From NCBI GenBank assembly GCA_039934475.1, contig JBDTMC010000195.1, positions 1-13,214 on the forward strand: a DNA stretch of 13,214 bases, in the 5' to 3' direction. The translations under genes were made by a program, and so were the position numbers. The DNA is from JBDTMC01 sp039934475 (GTDB lineage Bacteria; Acidobacteriota; Terriglobia; Bryobacterales; Bryobacteraceae). The notes below the pieces were generated by a model. The model made no database searches, was not told where the DNA came from, and worked only from the letters and a program-made list of their open reading frames with translations. Below, in pieces: positions 1 to 5,720 of this stretch. How positions within the stretch are numbered: the stretch's first letter is position 1; each line of letters opens with the position of its first letter.

Positions 1-1697
1 CGTTCCGGCTGCGGCACGAGGGAGGTCGGGATGGAAATGCGCATGGTCTGGAGATGTTCCGGATCGGTGAATCCAGGCTCCACGTTGTGCGACGCCTGGA
101 AGGTCCGAATCATCAGACCGGCGCCGATCAACAGCACGAGAGCCATCGCAACCTGGGCGACAACCAGCACATTGCGCGTGCGATGGCGCTCACGGCTCAC
201 GCTCGCCGACCGGCCCGCGCTACGTAGTGCATCGGAGAGACCCTGGCCGGCATACTTAAGGGCCGGGATCAATCCGAAAACAAGCCCTGAGAAAAGGGAC
301 AGCGCGAAGGTGAAGCCCAACGCCCATGGGTCGATTGAGATTTCGCCCAAGCGCGGCAGATTCGCCGGACCAATGGCCACCAGAAGCCGCAGTCCGCCCT
401 CCGCGACCCCGATGGCGAGCACGCCGCCCAATAAGCCCAGCGTCACGCTTTCCACCAGCAGCGCGCCGATGATCCGCAACCTGCCGGCGCCGAGCGCCGA
501 TCGGAGCGCCAGTTCCTGCCGGCGGACCTCCGCCCGCACGAGCATCAAATTCGTCACGTTGGCGCAGGCAATAAGCATCACCAATCCGATGGTCCCCATC
601 ACCACCCACAGCACGTCGCTGACGTCGCCGACTACCTCCTCTTTGAGCGGCCGGAGGGCAGGCGTAATTCTCCAATTCTCATAGAAGTGCGAATCGGTGC
701 CGGGGCCGTTTGACCAGGAGTCCATCCAGACGGGGAGCAATCGCGCCAGGTCGGCATTGGCTTGGGTGATGGCGACTTGCGGCTTGAGGCGTCCGAGACC
801 GCGAAAGCCAAAGCCGGCCAAGACGAGAGCGTTTCGTTCGAACGCGAGCGGCACCAGCAAGTCGAAATCGGCATTCACTATCCGGAATCCTTGGGGCATC
901 ACGCCGACGATGTCGCGGGGGACCGAGTCGACCGTAATGTTGCGGCCGATTACCGAGCGATCGCCTCCAAAGCGCCGCTGCCAATACCCGTAGCTGAGCA
1001 AGATGGTCGACGATCGCCCCGAGAAACTGCCTGGCTGCGGAGTGCCCGGAATCTGGTCGGCCGCCGAAAGCCATCTTCCGAGGGCTGGCGGAACGGCGAG
1101 CGACTGCAACACGCCATCGCTGACGGCCACCGTGCGAACCTGTTCCGGCTCGGCCAGCCCGGTGACACTTGCGGCGCCCGGAATCCACACTCCCAAAGAC
1201 TGAAACGCCTGGTTGTGCTCGGAGTAGGTGTAATACATTGAGGGGGAAAGGGGCAGTCCCTCGGAAAAGCTGGCCAGTCCTGCGGCGCCGGGCGCCAACT
1301 GCCGGAGCGCCACCAATTCCTCTGCCTTGGGATAGTGCAGGGGCTTAAGCAGGACGCTATTGAGAACACTGAAGACAGCCGTGTTTGCCCCGATTCCGAT
1401 GGCGAGCGTCAGCAGAGCCACAGCAGTAAACATCGGGTTGTGACTGAGGGCGCGGAGTCCATAACGTATATCGCGCAGCAGCGTGTCCAGGAAAGCGACG
1501 CTGTTCATGTGGTAGATCTCCTCTCGAATCATGGTGCTATTGCCGAATTTGCGGCGGGCCGCCGAGCGAGCTTCGGCAACTGGCATGCCGCGGGCGATGT
1601 TCTCGTCAGTCTCGATTTGCACGTACGATTCGATCTCCTCGAATCGCTCGCGATCCCATTTCTCCCGTCGCAAGAGATAGCGCCAGTTCATTGCCAT
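1..1697 (-). CDS. ADOP-family MacB-like ABC permease, partial (C-terminus beyond left edge)
   Basis: Large inner-membrane permease of the orphan MacB/FtsX type (ADOP, acidobacterial duplicated orphan permease). The first 565 residues are present; the gene runs off the left edge. Residues 1-65 form the charged prefix domain typical of ADOPs (R/E-rich helix, then ARGMPVAEARSAARRKFGN). A first membrane helix at about 88-118 contains LTLAIGIGANTAVFSVLNSV. A MacB-type periplasmic domain covers about 120-355, and FtsX helices lie at about 363-480 with the LRSALGAGRLR loop. A second MacB-like repeat starts at about 508 (RNVLVVAQVAMALVLLIGAG), as expected for the duplicated architecture. The start overlaps the padR stop by one base (TAATG). 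A second ATG six bases downstream (1691) gives MNWRYLL, which resembles family N-termini and is equally possible; a GGAGG lies 4 nt before the first ATG and 10 nt before the second. No ATPase lies beside it. The transported substrate is unknown. Confidence 0.9.
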   Translation of the reverse strand, partial: MAMNWRYLLRREKWDRERFEEIESYVQIETDENIARGMPVAEARSAARRKFGNSTMIREEIYHMNSVAFLDTLLRDIRYGLRALSHNPMFTAVALLTLAIGIGANTAVFSVLNSVLLKPLHYPKAEELVALRQLAPGAAGLASFSEGLPLSPSMYYTYSEHNQAFQSLGVWIPGAASVTGLAEPEQVRTVAVSDGVLQSLAVPPALGRWLSAADQIPGTPQPGSFSGRSSTILLSYGYWQRRFGGDRSVIGRNITVDSVPRDIVGVMPQGFRIVNADFDLLVPLAFERNALVLAGFGFRGLGRLKPQVAITQANADLARLLPVWMDSWSNGPGTDSHFYENWRITPALRPLKEEVVGDVSDVLWVVMGTIGLVMLIACANVTNLMLVRAEVRRQELALRSALGAGRLRIIGALLVESVTLGLLGGVLAIGVAEGGLRLLVAIGPANLPRLGEISIDPWALGFTFALSLFSGLVFGLIPALKYAGQGLSDALRSAGRSASVSRERHRTRNVLVVAQVAMALVLLIGAGLMIRTFQASHNVEPGFTDPEHLQTMRISIPTSLVPQPE

Positions 1698-2047
1698 TAC
1701 TCCTCCACAGGCTTGAGGATGCGTCCGATCGCCCGAACCATTTGCTCCCAGCGCGTTGTTTGCGCGATCAATTGTTTGCGCCCGTCCGGAGTCAGCCGGT
1801 AATACTTCGCCTTGCGATTATTCTCAGAGGTTCCCCAGAAGGATGCGATCCACCCGCGGCTTTCCAGGCGGTGCAAGGCGGGGTAGAGAGACCCGTGTTC
1901 AATTTGGAGCACGTCTTCCGACCCACGCTCGATAGAGTGCGCAATTGTATGTCCGTGGGCAGTGCCAAGAACCAGCGTTTGCAGGATCAGCAGGTCGAGA
2001 GTTCCCGCGAGCAATTCGCTTTGCAGAGGGGATTCGTTTCTGGGCAT
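1697..2047 (-). CDS. PadR-family transcriptional regulator
   Basis: A 116-residue winged-helix repressor of the short PadR subfamily. The N-terminal helix contains ELLAGTLDLLILQTL, the standard PadR opening. The recognition region reads IEHGSLYPALHRLESRGWI (about residues 48-66), which is the family hallmark, followed by the wing with YYRLTPDGRKQL. The C-terminal helix (TRWEQMVRAIGRIL) would serve dimerisation. The stop codon TAA overlaps the ATG of the downstream ADOP permease by one base, so the two are very likely co-transcribed and translationally coupled. PadR-ADOP pairs are a recurrent acidobacterial arrangement, and the usual inference is that PadR represses its own operon in response to a small molecule. 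The effector is unknown. The ATG has a GAGG only 2 nt upstream, too close for a good Shine-Dalgarno site. Confidence 0.93.
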   Translation of the reverse strand: MPRNESPLQSELLAGTLDLLILQTLVLGTAHGHTIAHSIERGSEDVLQIEHGSLYPALHRLESRGWIASFWGTSENNRKAKYYRLTPDGRKQLIAQTTRWEQMVRAIGRILKPVEE

Positions 2048-2066
2048 TGCCTCAGTGTGCTCCGGT

Positions 2067-2143
2067 AGATAATCGACTGGACGACAACATGAGATACGTT
2101 TCAGCGGCCATTTTGTTCGGAGAATTGTTTGGAAAGATAATCT
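2067..2143 (-). promoter_or_regulatory. padR upstream region with repeated AGATAATC octamer (possible operator)
   Basis: The octamer AGATAATC (plus-strand reading) occurs at 2067-2074 and again at 2135-2142, 68 bp apart, in the AT-richer stretch just upstream of padR. The second copy extends to AGATAATCT, a perfect odd-length palindrome (AGAT-A-ATCT). PadR regulators usually bind inverted repeats upstream of their own gene, so these are candidate sites. I see no convincing -35/-10 pair, and the octamers could be chance. Confidence 0.25.
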
Positions 2144-2149
2144 AGCGGG

Positions 2150-2389
2150 AACCGTTCGCCGACGCGGGGAGGGCGTTCAGTGGCTTAAACGCGTTCTCGA
2201 ACCACGTCCGATCGGGGGTAGGTTGATCTTCCGCGTGGGTTTAGTCCCTTGCGCTTCGGTGAGACGAGCGACGTGCCCCTTCGTGGATCAGTCTTAAGAG
2301 CGTACGAATCCTACGACGGGGAGCCGCACGGTTAGTCCAATCGGCCTTGCAGCGGTATCCCGTCCCGATCGGAAAACCCGAGAAGGCAC
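2150..2389. other. Gene-free spacer, 240 bp
   Basis: Between the padR upstream region and the stop of the first PIN toxin I see no supported gene. Short open stretches exist in several frames but none resembles a known protein or has a start with a ribosome site. A T-arm-like string on the minus strand (GGTTCGAGA near 2197-2205) lacks the rest of a tRNA. A segment near 2310-2335 faintly recalls the end of group II intron RNA (AGCCG then ACGGTT) without enough structure to call it. No terminator with a U-run is visible. Confidence 0.4.
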
Positions 2390-2794
2390 CTATGTCAGGC
2401 GAACACGCTTGATGCCGGGGATGCTATCGAAACCGGCGTCGAAAGTGGCAATTTTCTCCAGACGGTGGTTCAACATCACTGCGGCGTGTACGGCGTCCCG
2501 GCTGGATATAGCTGTATGAGCGCAGAGAAGGTCGCGAGCCCGGTCGGTGTCGGCCAGCGTTACGGCCAATACTACGGGACAGATGCCAGCGAACAGGTCG
2601 TAAACGTCGCGCGCCAGGTCCCGTCTGCCAAGCGAAGAATACCGATACAGGATCTCCTGAAGAACCTCAGTGCTGGTACATGCCGCGATTGTTCCGGAAC
2701 GGACTTGGTCGAGAAATCGACGGGCTGACGCCTTGTGCGGATGGTCCGCGCCGGCGACGTACATCGGGATATTAGAGTCGACAAAGATTTTCAA
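2390..2794 (-). CDS. PIN-domain toxin, VapC-like (TA module 1)
   Basis: A 134-residue PIN-domain protein, expected to be the Mg-dependent ribonuclease toxin of a type II toxin-antitoxin pair. Acidic active-site residues are in the expected order: D6 in IFVDSNIPMY, E47 in TSTEVLQEILYR, D100 in SSRDAVHAAVM and D119/D123 near FDAGFD. Length is normal for the family. The start is TTG; its last two bases and the next A form the TGA stop of the antitoxin (4-bp overlap TTGA, 2791-2794), so toxin translation should depend on antitoxin translation. Known PIN toxins cleave tRNA or rRNA, but the target here cannot be read from the sequence. The pairing with a ribbon-helix-helix antitoxin immediately upstream supports the assignment. 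Confidence 0.92.
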   Translation of the reverse strand: MKIFVDSNIPMYVAGADHPHKASARRFLDQVRSGTIAACTSTEVLQEILYRYSSLGRRDLARDVYDLFAGICPVVLAVTLADTDRARDLLCAHTAISSRDAVHAAVMLNHRLEKIATFDAGFDSIPGIKRVRLT

Positions 2795-3024
2795 ACGCGC
2801 CCAGCCTCAATCTCTGCCAGCATCTGGTCAATATCCGCGGTTGGAGCATCCAAGGCAGCCAGGCGTGCGACGGAGTCTTCTGCGGCGAGATGCCCCGAGC
2901 GATCCAGTGCCTCCTGTAGCGCCGTCCGAACCCAGGCACCCTTAGACATGCAACTGCGCTGAGCCGCCTTTTCAAGGTTCGCGTCAAGTTCGGAGGGAAT
3001 TAGAACCTGGAGACGGTGGCTCAT
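2791..3024 (-). CDS. Ribbon-helix-helix antitoxin (TA module 1)
   Basis: A 77-residue protein with the layout of a ribbon-helix-helix (CopG/VapB-like) antitoxin. The N-terminal strand is SHRLQVLIPSELD, helix one is about residues 13-26 (DANLEKAAQRSCMS), and helix two about 28-42 (GAWVRTALQEALDR). The acidic C-terminal tail (about 45-77) is the likely toxin-binding segment. It precedes and overlaps the PIN toxin by 4 bp. There is no Shine-Dalgarno sequence near the ATG (the nearest GGAG lies about 18 nt upstream), and a perfect 12-bp palindrome covers the start codon, consistent with autorepression. The DNA-binding and toxin-neutralising roles are inferred from the family and from the gene order. 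Confidence 0.88.
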   Translation of the reverse strand: MSHRLQVLIPSELDANLEKAAQRSCMSKGAWVRTALQEALDRSGHLAAEDSVARLAALDAPTADIDQMLAEIEAGRV

Positions 3025-3058
3025 ATGAGCATGCTAACATACTCCACCGATTTGCAAA
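3019..3058 (-). promoter_or_regulatory. Promoter/operator of TA module 1
   Basis: A perfect 12-bp palindrome, GCTCATATGAGC (3019-3030), spans the antitoxin ATG at 3024, and a second perfect palindrome, AGCATGCT (3028-3035), overlaps its edge. A weak promoter can be fitted on the minus strand: TTTGCA (3058-3053), 16-nt spacer, TAGCAT (3036-3031). The -10 box ends 6 nt before the ATG, which predicts a leaderless transcript. The palindromes are directly visible; that they are the antitoxin operator is inference from how such modules autoregulate. The promoter lies in the tail of the adjacent epimerase relic. Confidence 0.5.
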
Positions 3059-3078
3059 GTGTCGGAAACCGAATTGGC

Positions 3079-3395
3079 TGCTAGCGGATACGGTTCGTCG
3101 TCTCCGACGATGTTGTAAACGCCGGACGGGCCTTGAGTTGCAAGGTCAAGCCCGGGGGGAAGATCGGTGAGCTGATGAACAACGATCTCGGGCTCGGGCT
3201 TGCGGACGATGTCGAGCAGCAATGCTTGATCGAAGACATCCACGACCACCGGGTCCACGCCCAGTGTACGCAGCAGGCCACCTTGTTCGGCGAACGAGTC
3301 ATGCCCGTCACAGACCAACCTTCATCGACGAGCAATCGACAGAGCCTGCGCCCGACAGCGCCACTGGCACCGGCAACAAAGACCTTTCGCTTAAT
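3079..3395 (-). pseudogene. Decayed NAD(P)-dependent epimerase/dehydratase
   Basis: A broken gene for a Rossmann-fold NAD-dependent epimerase/dehydratase. One frame encodes the N-terminal dinucleotide-binding region (KVFVAGASGAVGRRLCRLL, then GMTRSPNKVA). Near 3276 the homologous reading continues in another frame as LLRTLGVDPVVVDVFD and IVVHQLTDLPPGLD, the pattern left by loss of one base. Around 3125-3144 the text jumps directly to GPSGVYNIVGDDEPYP, which in intact relatives lies well over 100 residues further on, so most of the middle has been deleted. The C-terminus is also missing. No good start codon precedes the glycine-rich motif. The relic is squeezed between two toxin-antitoxin modules, and its tail now forms the promoter region of module 1. 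Intact family members are roughly 290-320 residues. Confidence 0.8.
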
Positions 3396-3439
3396 TCCTT
3401 TAGTATGGAGCTTCCCTGAGGACTGGACTGCACGAGACA

Positions 3440-3850
3440 TCAACCACCGAACGGATCGACAATGGGCACCCCGGCGTTCGCGAAGTCAGAACGGTTTTGG
3501 GTGACGACTGCGAGACCATGGACGGCGGCTGTCGCGGCGATGAGGCTATCCTTGATCGGCATGGCTTTCCCGGTTAGGCGAAGACGCGCCAGCAAAGCCG
3601 CCCATTTCAGGCCTGTGTCCGCGTCCCAGGGCAGACAATGGAGACGCCCCACTCCGGCGTCAAACCAGCGTTCCAGAGAGGTCCGCTTCTTGCCCTTGGG
3701 AAGGATGAGAATACCGAATCGGAGTTCGCCGAGAATCACGGGATCGACAGCTATGTCTCGCTCATGTGCGCGAAGCCACGCCACGACTCGCGGATCGGGC
3801 GTGGGTTTCGTCGGCTCGCTCAGAACGTTGGCATCGACCAAGTACCTCAC
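3440..3850 (-). CDS. PIN-domain toxin, VapC/FitB-like (TA module 2)
   Basis: A 136-residue PIN-domain ribonuclease toxin. The active-site acids stand at D6 (RYLVDANVLSE), E42 (DPVILGELRFGI), D101 (MPIKDSLIAATAAVHGL) and D122 (TQNRSDF). The motifs VDANVLSE and GELRFGI are typical of the VapC/FitB branch that pairs with AbrB-like antitoxins, which matches the upstream partner. It starts with GTG, and the GTGA junction (3847-3850) overlaps the antitoxin stop by 4 bp. Its stop codon lies just before the epimerase relic. Length is normal and there is no sign of inactivation. The RNA target is unknown. Confidence 0.93.
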   Translation of the reverse strand: MRYLVDANVLSEPTKPTPDPRVVAWLRAHERDIAVDPVILGELRFGILILPKGKKRTSLERWFDAGVGRLHCLPWDADTGLKWAALLARLRLTGKAMPIKDSLIAATAAVHGLAVVTQNRSDFANAGVPIVDPFGG

Positions 3851-4077
3851 AAATCATCCGTGGACTCAGAGTCGATGGGCACGAAGAAGTCCTTCTGTGG
3901 ACAGGCGCACAGCCAGTCGATGGCGCCCTCGTTCTTCGGAGCCGTACGGCGGACGAGGCGATAGTCCCCGCGATCGAGACGCTCGACGTCGAACTCCTGC
4001 CCCGGTTCGACACGGTCCAGTTGCCTGAATTCAGCCGGCAAGACGATCTGTCCCTTGGAGGAGACGGTGGTCTTCAT
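3847..4077 (-). CDS. AbrB/MazE/SpoVT-type antitoxin (TA module 2)
   Basis: A 76-residue swapped-hairpin (AbrB/MazE/SpoVT) antitoxin. The DNA-binding domain occupies about residues 1-45: MKTTVSSKGQIVLPAEFRQ is the classical signature, followed by PGQEFDVERLDRGDYRLVRR. The remaining acidic tail (about 46-76, ending DSESTDDL) would wrap the toxin. An open frame extends upstream to 4134, but the motif, the palindrome and the promoter all place the start at ATG 4077. A TTGACA/TATCTT promoter ends 6 nt before this ATG, so a longer protein from 4134 would begin upstream of the transcript. No Shine-Dalgarno site is seen. It overlaps the downstream toxin by 4 bp. Confidence 0.9.
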   Translation of the reverse strand: MKTTVSSKGQIVLPAEFRQLDRVEPGQEFDVERLDRGDYRLVRRTAPKNEGAIDWLCACPQKDFFVPIDSESTDDL

Positions 4078-4081
4078 GGAT

Positions 4082-4112
4082 GTAAGATATCGTCTTACCT
4101 CGAACGTGTCAA
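4082..4112 (-). promoter_or_regulatory. Promoter and operator of TA module 2, predicted leaderless
   Basis: On the minus strand TTGACA (4112-4107) is followed by a 17-nt spacer and TATCTT (4089-4084). Six bases then separate the -10 box from the antitoxin ATG at 4077, placing +1 on the A of the start codon. An inverted repeat with perfect 6-bp arms, GTAAGA (4082-4087) and TCTTAC (4093-4098) with a 5-bp centre, covers the -10 box and the start-proximal spacer, a suitable position for antitoxin autorepression. The sequence elements are seen; promoter activity and operator function are inferred. Confidence 0.7.
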
Positions 4113-4181
4113 GCACCGGTCTCGTGTTCGTCAATCAGGATGCTAAGCAGTTCGAGGAGCCTTCCCTCCTCGGTCGTGTTC

Positions 4182-4601
4182 TCAGCCATTCGGAAAAGGA
4201 TTTACGACGGTCAGACCTCTCCAGGTGGCGCCTGCGTGAAGGTCCTCGGTATAGAGGATCTCAGCCCCGCCCGCGCGGGCGGCGTGGACGATCATCGCAT
4301 CCCAAAACGAAATCTGATGCAGACGGTGAAACTCGATTGCCGAGATCACGTCGGAGTCTTGAAACCGCACGACTCGCATCCGGGACATTAATTCCACTTT
4401 TCGCTGCGCCACTTCGGGTGCAACGCCGAGTTTTCGTGTGGCCACTACGAAGTACTCCTGCAACACTTGCAGCGAGACGAGCGCCTTACCGGATCTCTGG
4501 TGCTCCGTAATGAGATCAATCGCCTTTGCTTTCTTCTCGGGGGCCGAAGAGTCATCGGCGTAAAGAAAAATGTTCGTATCAAAAAAAGCTAGCCCGTTCA
4601 T
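4182..4601 (-). CDS. PIN-domain toxin (TA module 3)
   Basis: A 139-residue PIN-domain toxin. The acids of the metal site are D8 (LAFFDTNIFLYADD), E49 (SLQVLQEYFVVATRK), D101 (ISFWDAMIVHAA) and D120 (ILYTEDLHAG). The FDTNIFLYADD and LQVLQEYFVV motifs resemble PIN toxins that pair with small N-LTLSVDDE antitoxins. ATG 4601 is chosen because the PIN strand starts directly after it and because its ATGA overlaps the antitoxin TGA (4598-4601), repeating the junction seen in modules 1 and 2. A frame extension to 4637 would overlap the antitoxin by 40 bp and adds no conserved residues. Expected activity is ribonucleolytic; the target is unknown. Confidence 0.92.
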   Translation of the reverse strand: MNGLAFFDTNIFLYADDSSAPEKKAKAIDLITEHQRSGKALVSLQVLQEYFVVATRKLGVAPEVAQRKVELMSRMRVVRFQDSDVISAIEFHRLHQISFWDAMIVHAARAGGAEILYTEDLHAGATWRGLTVVNPFPNG

Positions 4602-4825
4602 GAGCGTTTGTGTGCTTCCTCGCGGTTGAATTTCCATCCTCTGGAATCGCCTTGCGATAGCTGTGACAGCCGCTGGAACTCATCCGCGTCCCGGATCGGG
4701 TCCGGCTTTCCCCCCAATTGTTCCAGGTACTCCCGAACCAACTGATTGACGCTGGTTCCCAATTGCTCGGCCCGCTGCCGCGCCTTGCGAACCACCTCGT
4801 CATCGACGGAGAGGGTGAGATTCAT
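4598..4825 (-). CDS. Ribbon-helix-helix-like antitoxin (TA module 3)
   Basis: A 75-residue antitoxin. The start MNLTLSVDDEVVRKARQRAE, then LGTSVNQLVREYLEQLGG, gives a strand and two helices as in ribbon-helix-helix antitoxins. The tail (about 46-75, with DADEFQRLSQ and WKFNREEAHKRS) would bind the PIN toxin. A GTG two codons upstream (4831) is possible, but the -10 box lies at 4837-4832, so a transcript from that promoter would begin at ATG 4825 itself. I therefore choose 4825. It overlaps the toxin by 4 bp and has a 28-bp palindrome over its promoter. It is not closely similar to the antitoxin of module 1. Confidence 0.88.
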   Translation of the reverse strand: MNLTLSVDDEVVRKARQRAEQLGTSVNQLVREYLEQLGGKPDPIRDADEFQRLSQLSQGDSRGWKFNREEAHKRS

Positions 4826-4828
4826 GTT

Positions 4829-4860
4829 CACAGTTTAAGTGCGCACGTAACCTGTGTCAA
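4829..4860 (-). promoter_or_regulatory. Promoter and 28-bp palindromic operator of TA module 3, predicted leaderless
   Basis: Minus-strand TTGACA (4860-4855), exactly 17 nt, then TAAACT (4837-4832). Six bases later comes ATG 4825, so the predicted +1 is the A of the start codon. The stretch 4829-4856 is a 28-bp palindrome with 12 of 14 positions paired, arms CACAGGTTACGTGC and GCACTTAAACTGTG on the minus strand, with a perfect GTGCGCAC centre. It fills the space between the promoter boxes, an ideal site for autorepression by the antitoxin or the toxin-antitoxin complex. Confidence 0.75.
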
Positions 4861-5039
4861 ACACGAGGGAGACGGGGGATCGCTCGAAGGTGAAGTGCGA
4901 CGAACTAGAACGGCCGGGTGCGTGCCGCTACCTTGCCTGGGTATCGCCTCTAATCGCAAGCAGGTGCGGGTGCTGTTGCTTACGCGAATGAAAGCCTACT
5001 GCTGCTGAGGTCAGAATTCAGTAAGTCAGTGGAGAGAGA
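4861..5039. other. Intergenic spacer between ABC ATPase gene and TA module 3
   Basis: About 180 bp between the ABC ATPase stop and the TA module 3 promoter. I see no gene. A weak stem (GCAAGCA against TGCTTAC, near 4958-4983, one mismatch) has no following U-run, so I do not call a terminator. Confidence 0.4.
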
Positions 5040-5720
5040 TCAGACCATGCGGCCGTCGCGCATGTGGACGGTGCGGTCTCCGAATTCGGCGGCTTCCGGA
5101 TTGTGAGTGATCATGAGGATCGTTTGGCCTAACCGTTTGTTTAGGTCTCGGAGGAGACCTAAGACGATGTTGGAGTTTTCCGTGTCCAGGTTTCCCGTTG
5201 GTTCGTCGGCGAGGAGGATGGCCGGGTTGTTGACAATGGCGCGGGCGATGGCGATGCGCTGCTGTTCGCCTCCGGAGAGGGCCCTTGGCTTGTGATGGAG
5301 ACGGGACTTGATCCCGAGCATGGTCAGGATTTCGTCGAACTGGGCGTCCCAAGTTCCGGTGTGGCCGGCGATGTTGCGGGCGATTTCGATGTTGTCGGAG
5401 GCGGTGAGGGTCGGGAGCAGGTTGTATTTCTGGAAGACGAAACCGACGGTGGTCTTGCGTAGGTTCGTGCGGTCGGAATCACGCATCCTCAATAGGTCTT
5501 GATTGTTGATGTGGATGGCGCCGGCGGTGGGGTGAGTGAGGCCACCGAGGATATGAAAAAGGGTCGATTTGCCGGAACCCGAGGGGCCGACTACGGATAG
5601 AAATTCGCCGCGCTGGACTTCCAGGTCGACGCCGCGCAAGGCGTGCACGTCTACGTCGCCGACGTGGTAGACCTTCGTCAACCCTTCGATGCGGATGATG
5701 GCGTCCTTACCGTTAGTCAT
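5040..5720 (-). CDS. ABC transporter ATP-binding protein, MacB/LolD type
   Basis: A 226-residue cytoplasmic ATPase of the MacB/LolD/DevA class. Visible motifs are Walker A GPSGSGKST (45-53), the Q-loop VFQKYNLLPT with Q97, the signature LSGGEQQR (148-155), Walker B ILLADEP with D172-E173, the D-loop GNLD, and the H-loop MITHNPE with H206. All catalytic residues are intact. ATG 5720 is chosen: it has a GAGG 9 nt upstream and overlaps the permease stop by 8 bp. An upstream ATG at 5741 would add only MRLRRSL. It energises the permease encoded just before it. No periplasmic adaptor (HlyD/MacA-like) gene is present in the window. The substrate cannot be read from the sequence; lipoprotein release, export and cell-envelope roles are all known for the class. 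Confidence 0.93.
   Translation of the reverse strand: MTNGKDAIIRIEGLTKVYHVGDVDVHALRGVDLEVQRGEFLSVVGPSGSGKSTLFHILGGLTHPTAGAIHINNQDLLRMRDSDRTNLRKTTVGFVFQKYNLLPTLTASDNIEIARNIAGHTGTWDAQFDEILTMLGIKSRLHHKPRALSGGEQQRIAIARAIVNNPAILLADEPTGNLDTENSNIVLGLLRDLNKRLGQTILMITHNPEAAEFGDRTVHMRDGRMV

Noticed and set aside
31..684. Plus-strand open frame of 217 codons at the left edge
   Set aside because: It is the complement of the ADOP permease, whose minus-strand frame reads without interruption from 1697 to the edge with family motifs throughout.
2170..2245. Possible tRNA on the minus strand (GGTTCGAGA followed by a CCA-like end)
   Set aside because: No matching 5' acceptor strand, no D-arm GG and no anticodon stem at the right distance.
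2295..2345. Possible end of a group II intron
   Set aside because: Only short similarity (AGCCG, ACGGTT). No domain V hairpin and no reverse transcriptase nearby.
2150..4860. TA modules as integron cassettes
   Set aside because: No attC-like imperfect palindromes with the GTTRRRY core between modules, and each module has its own promoter, unlike most cassettes.
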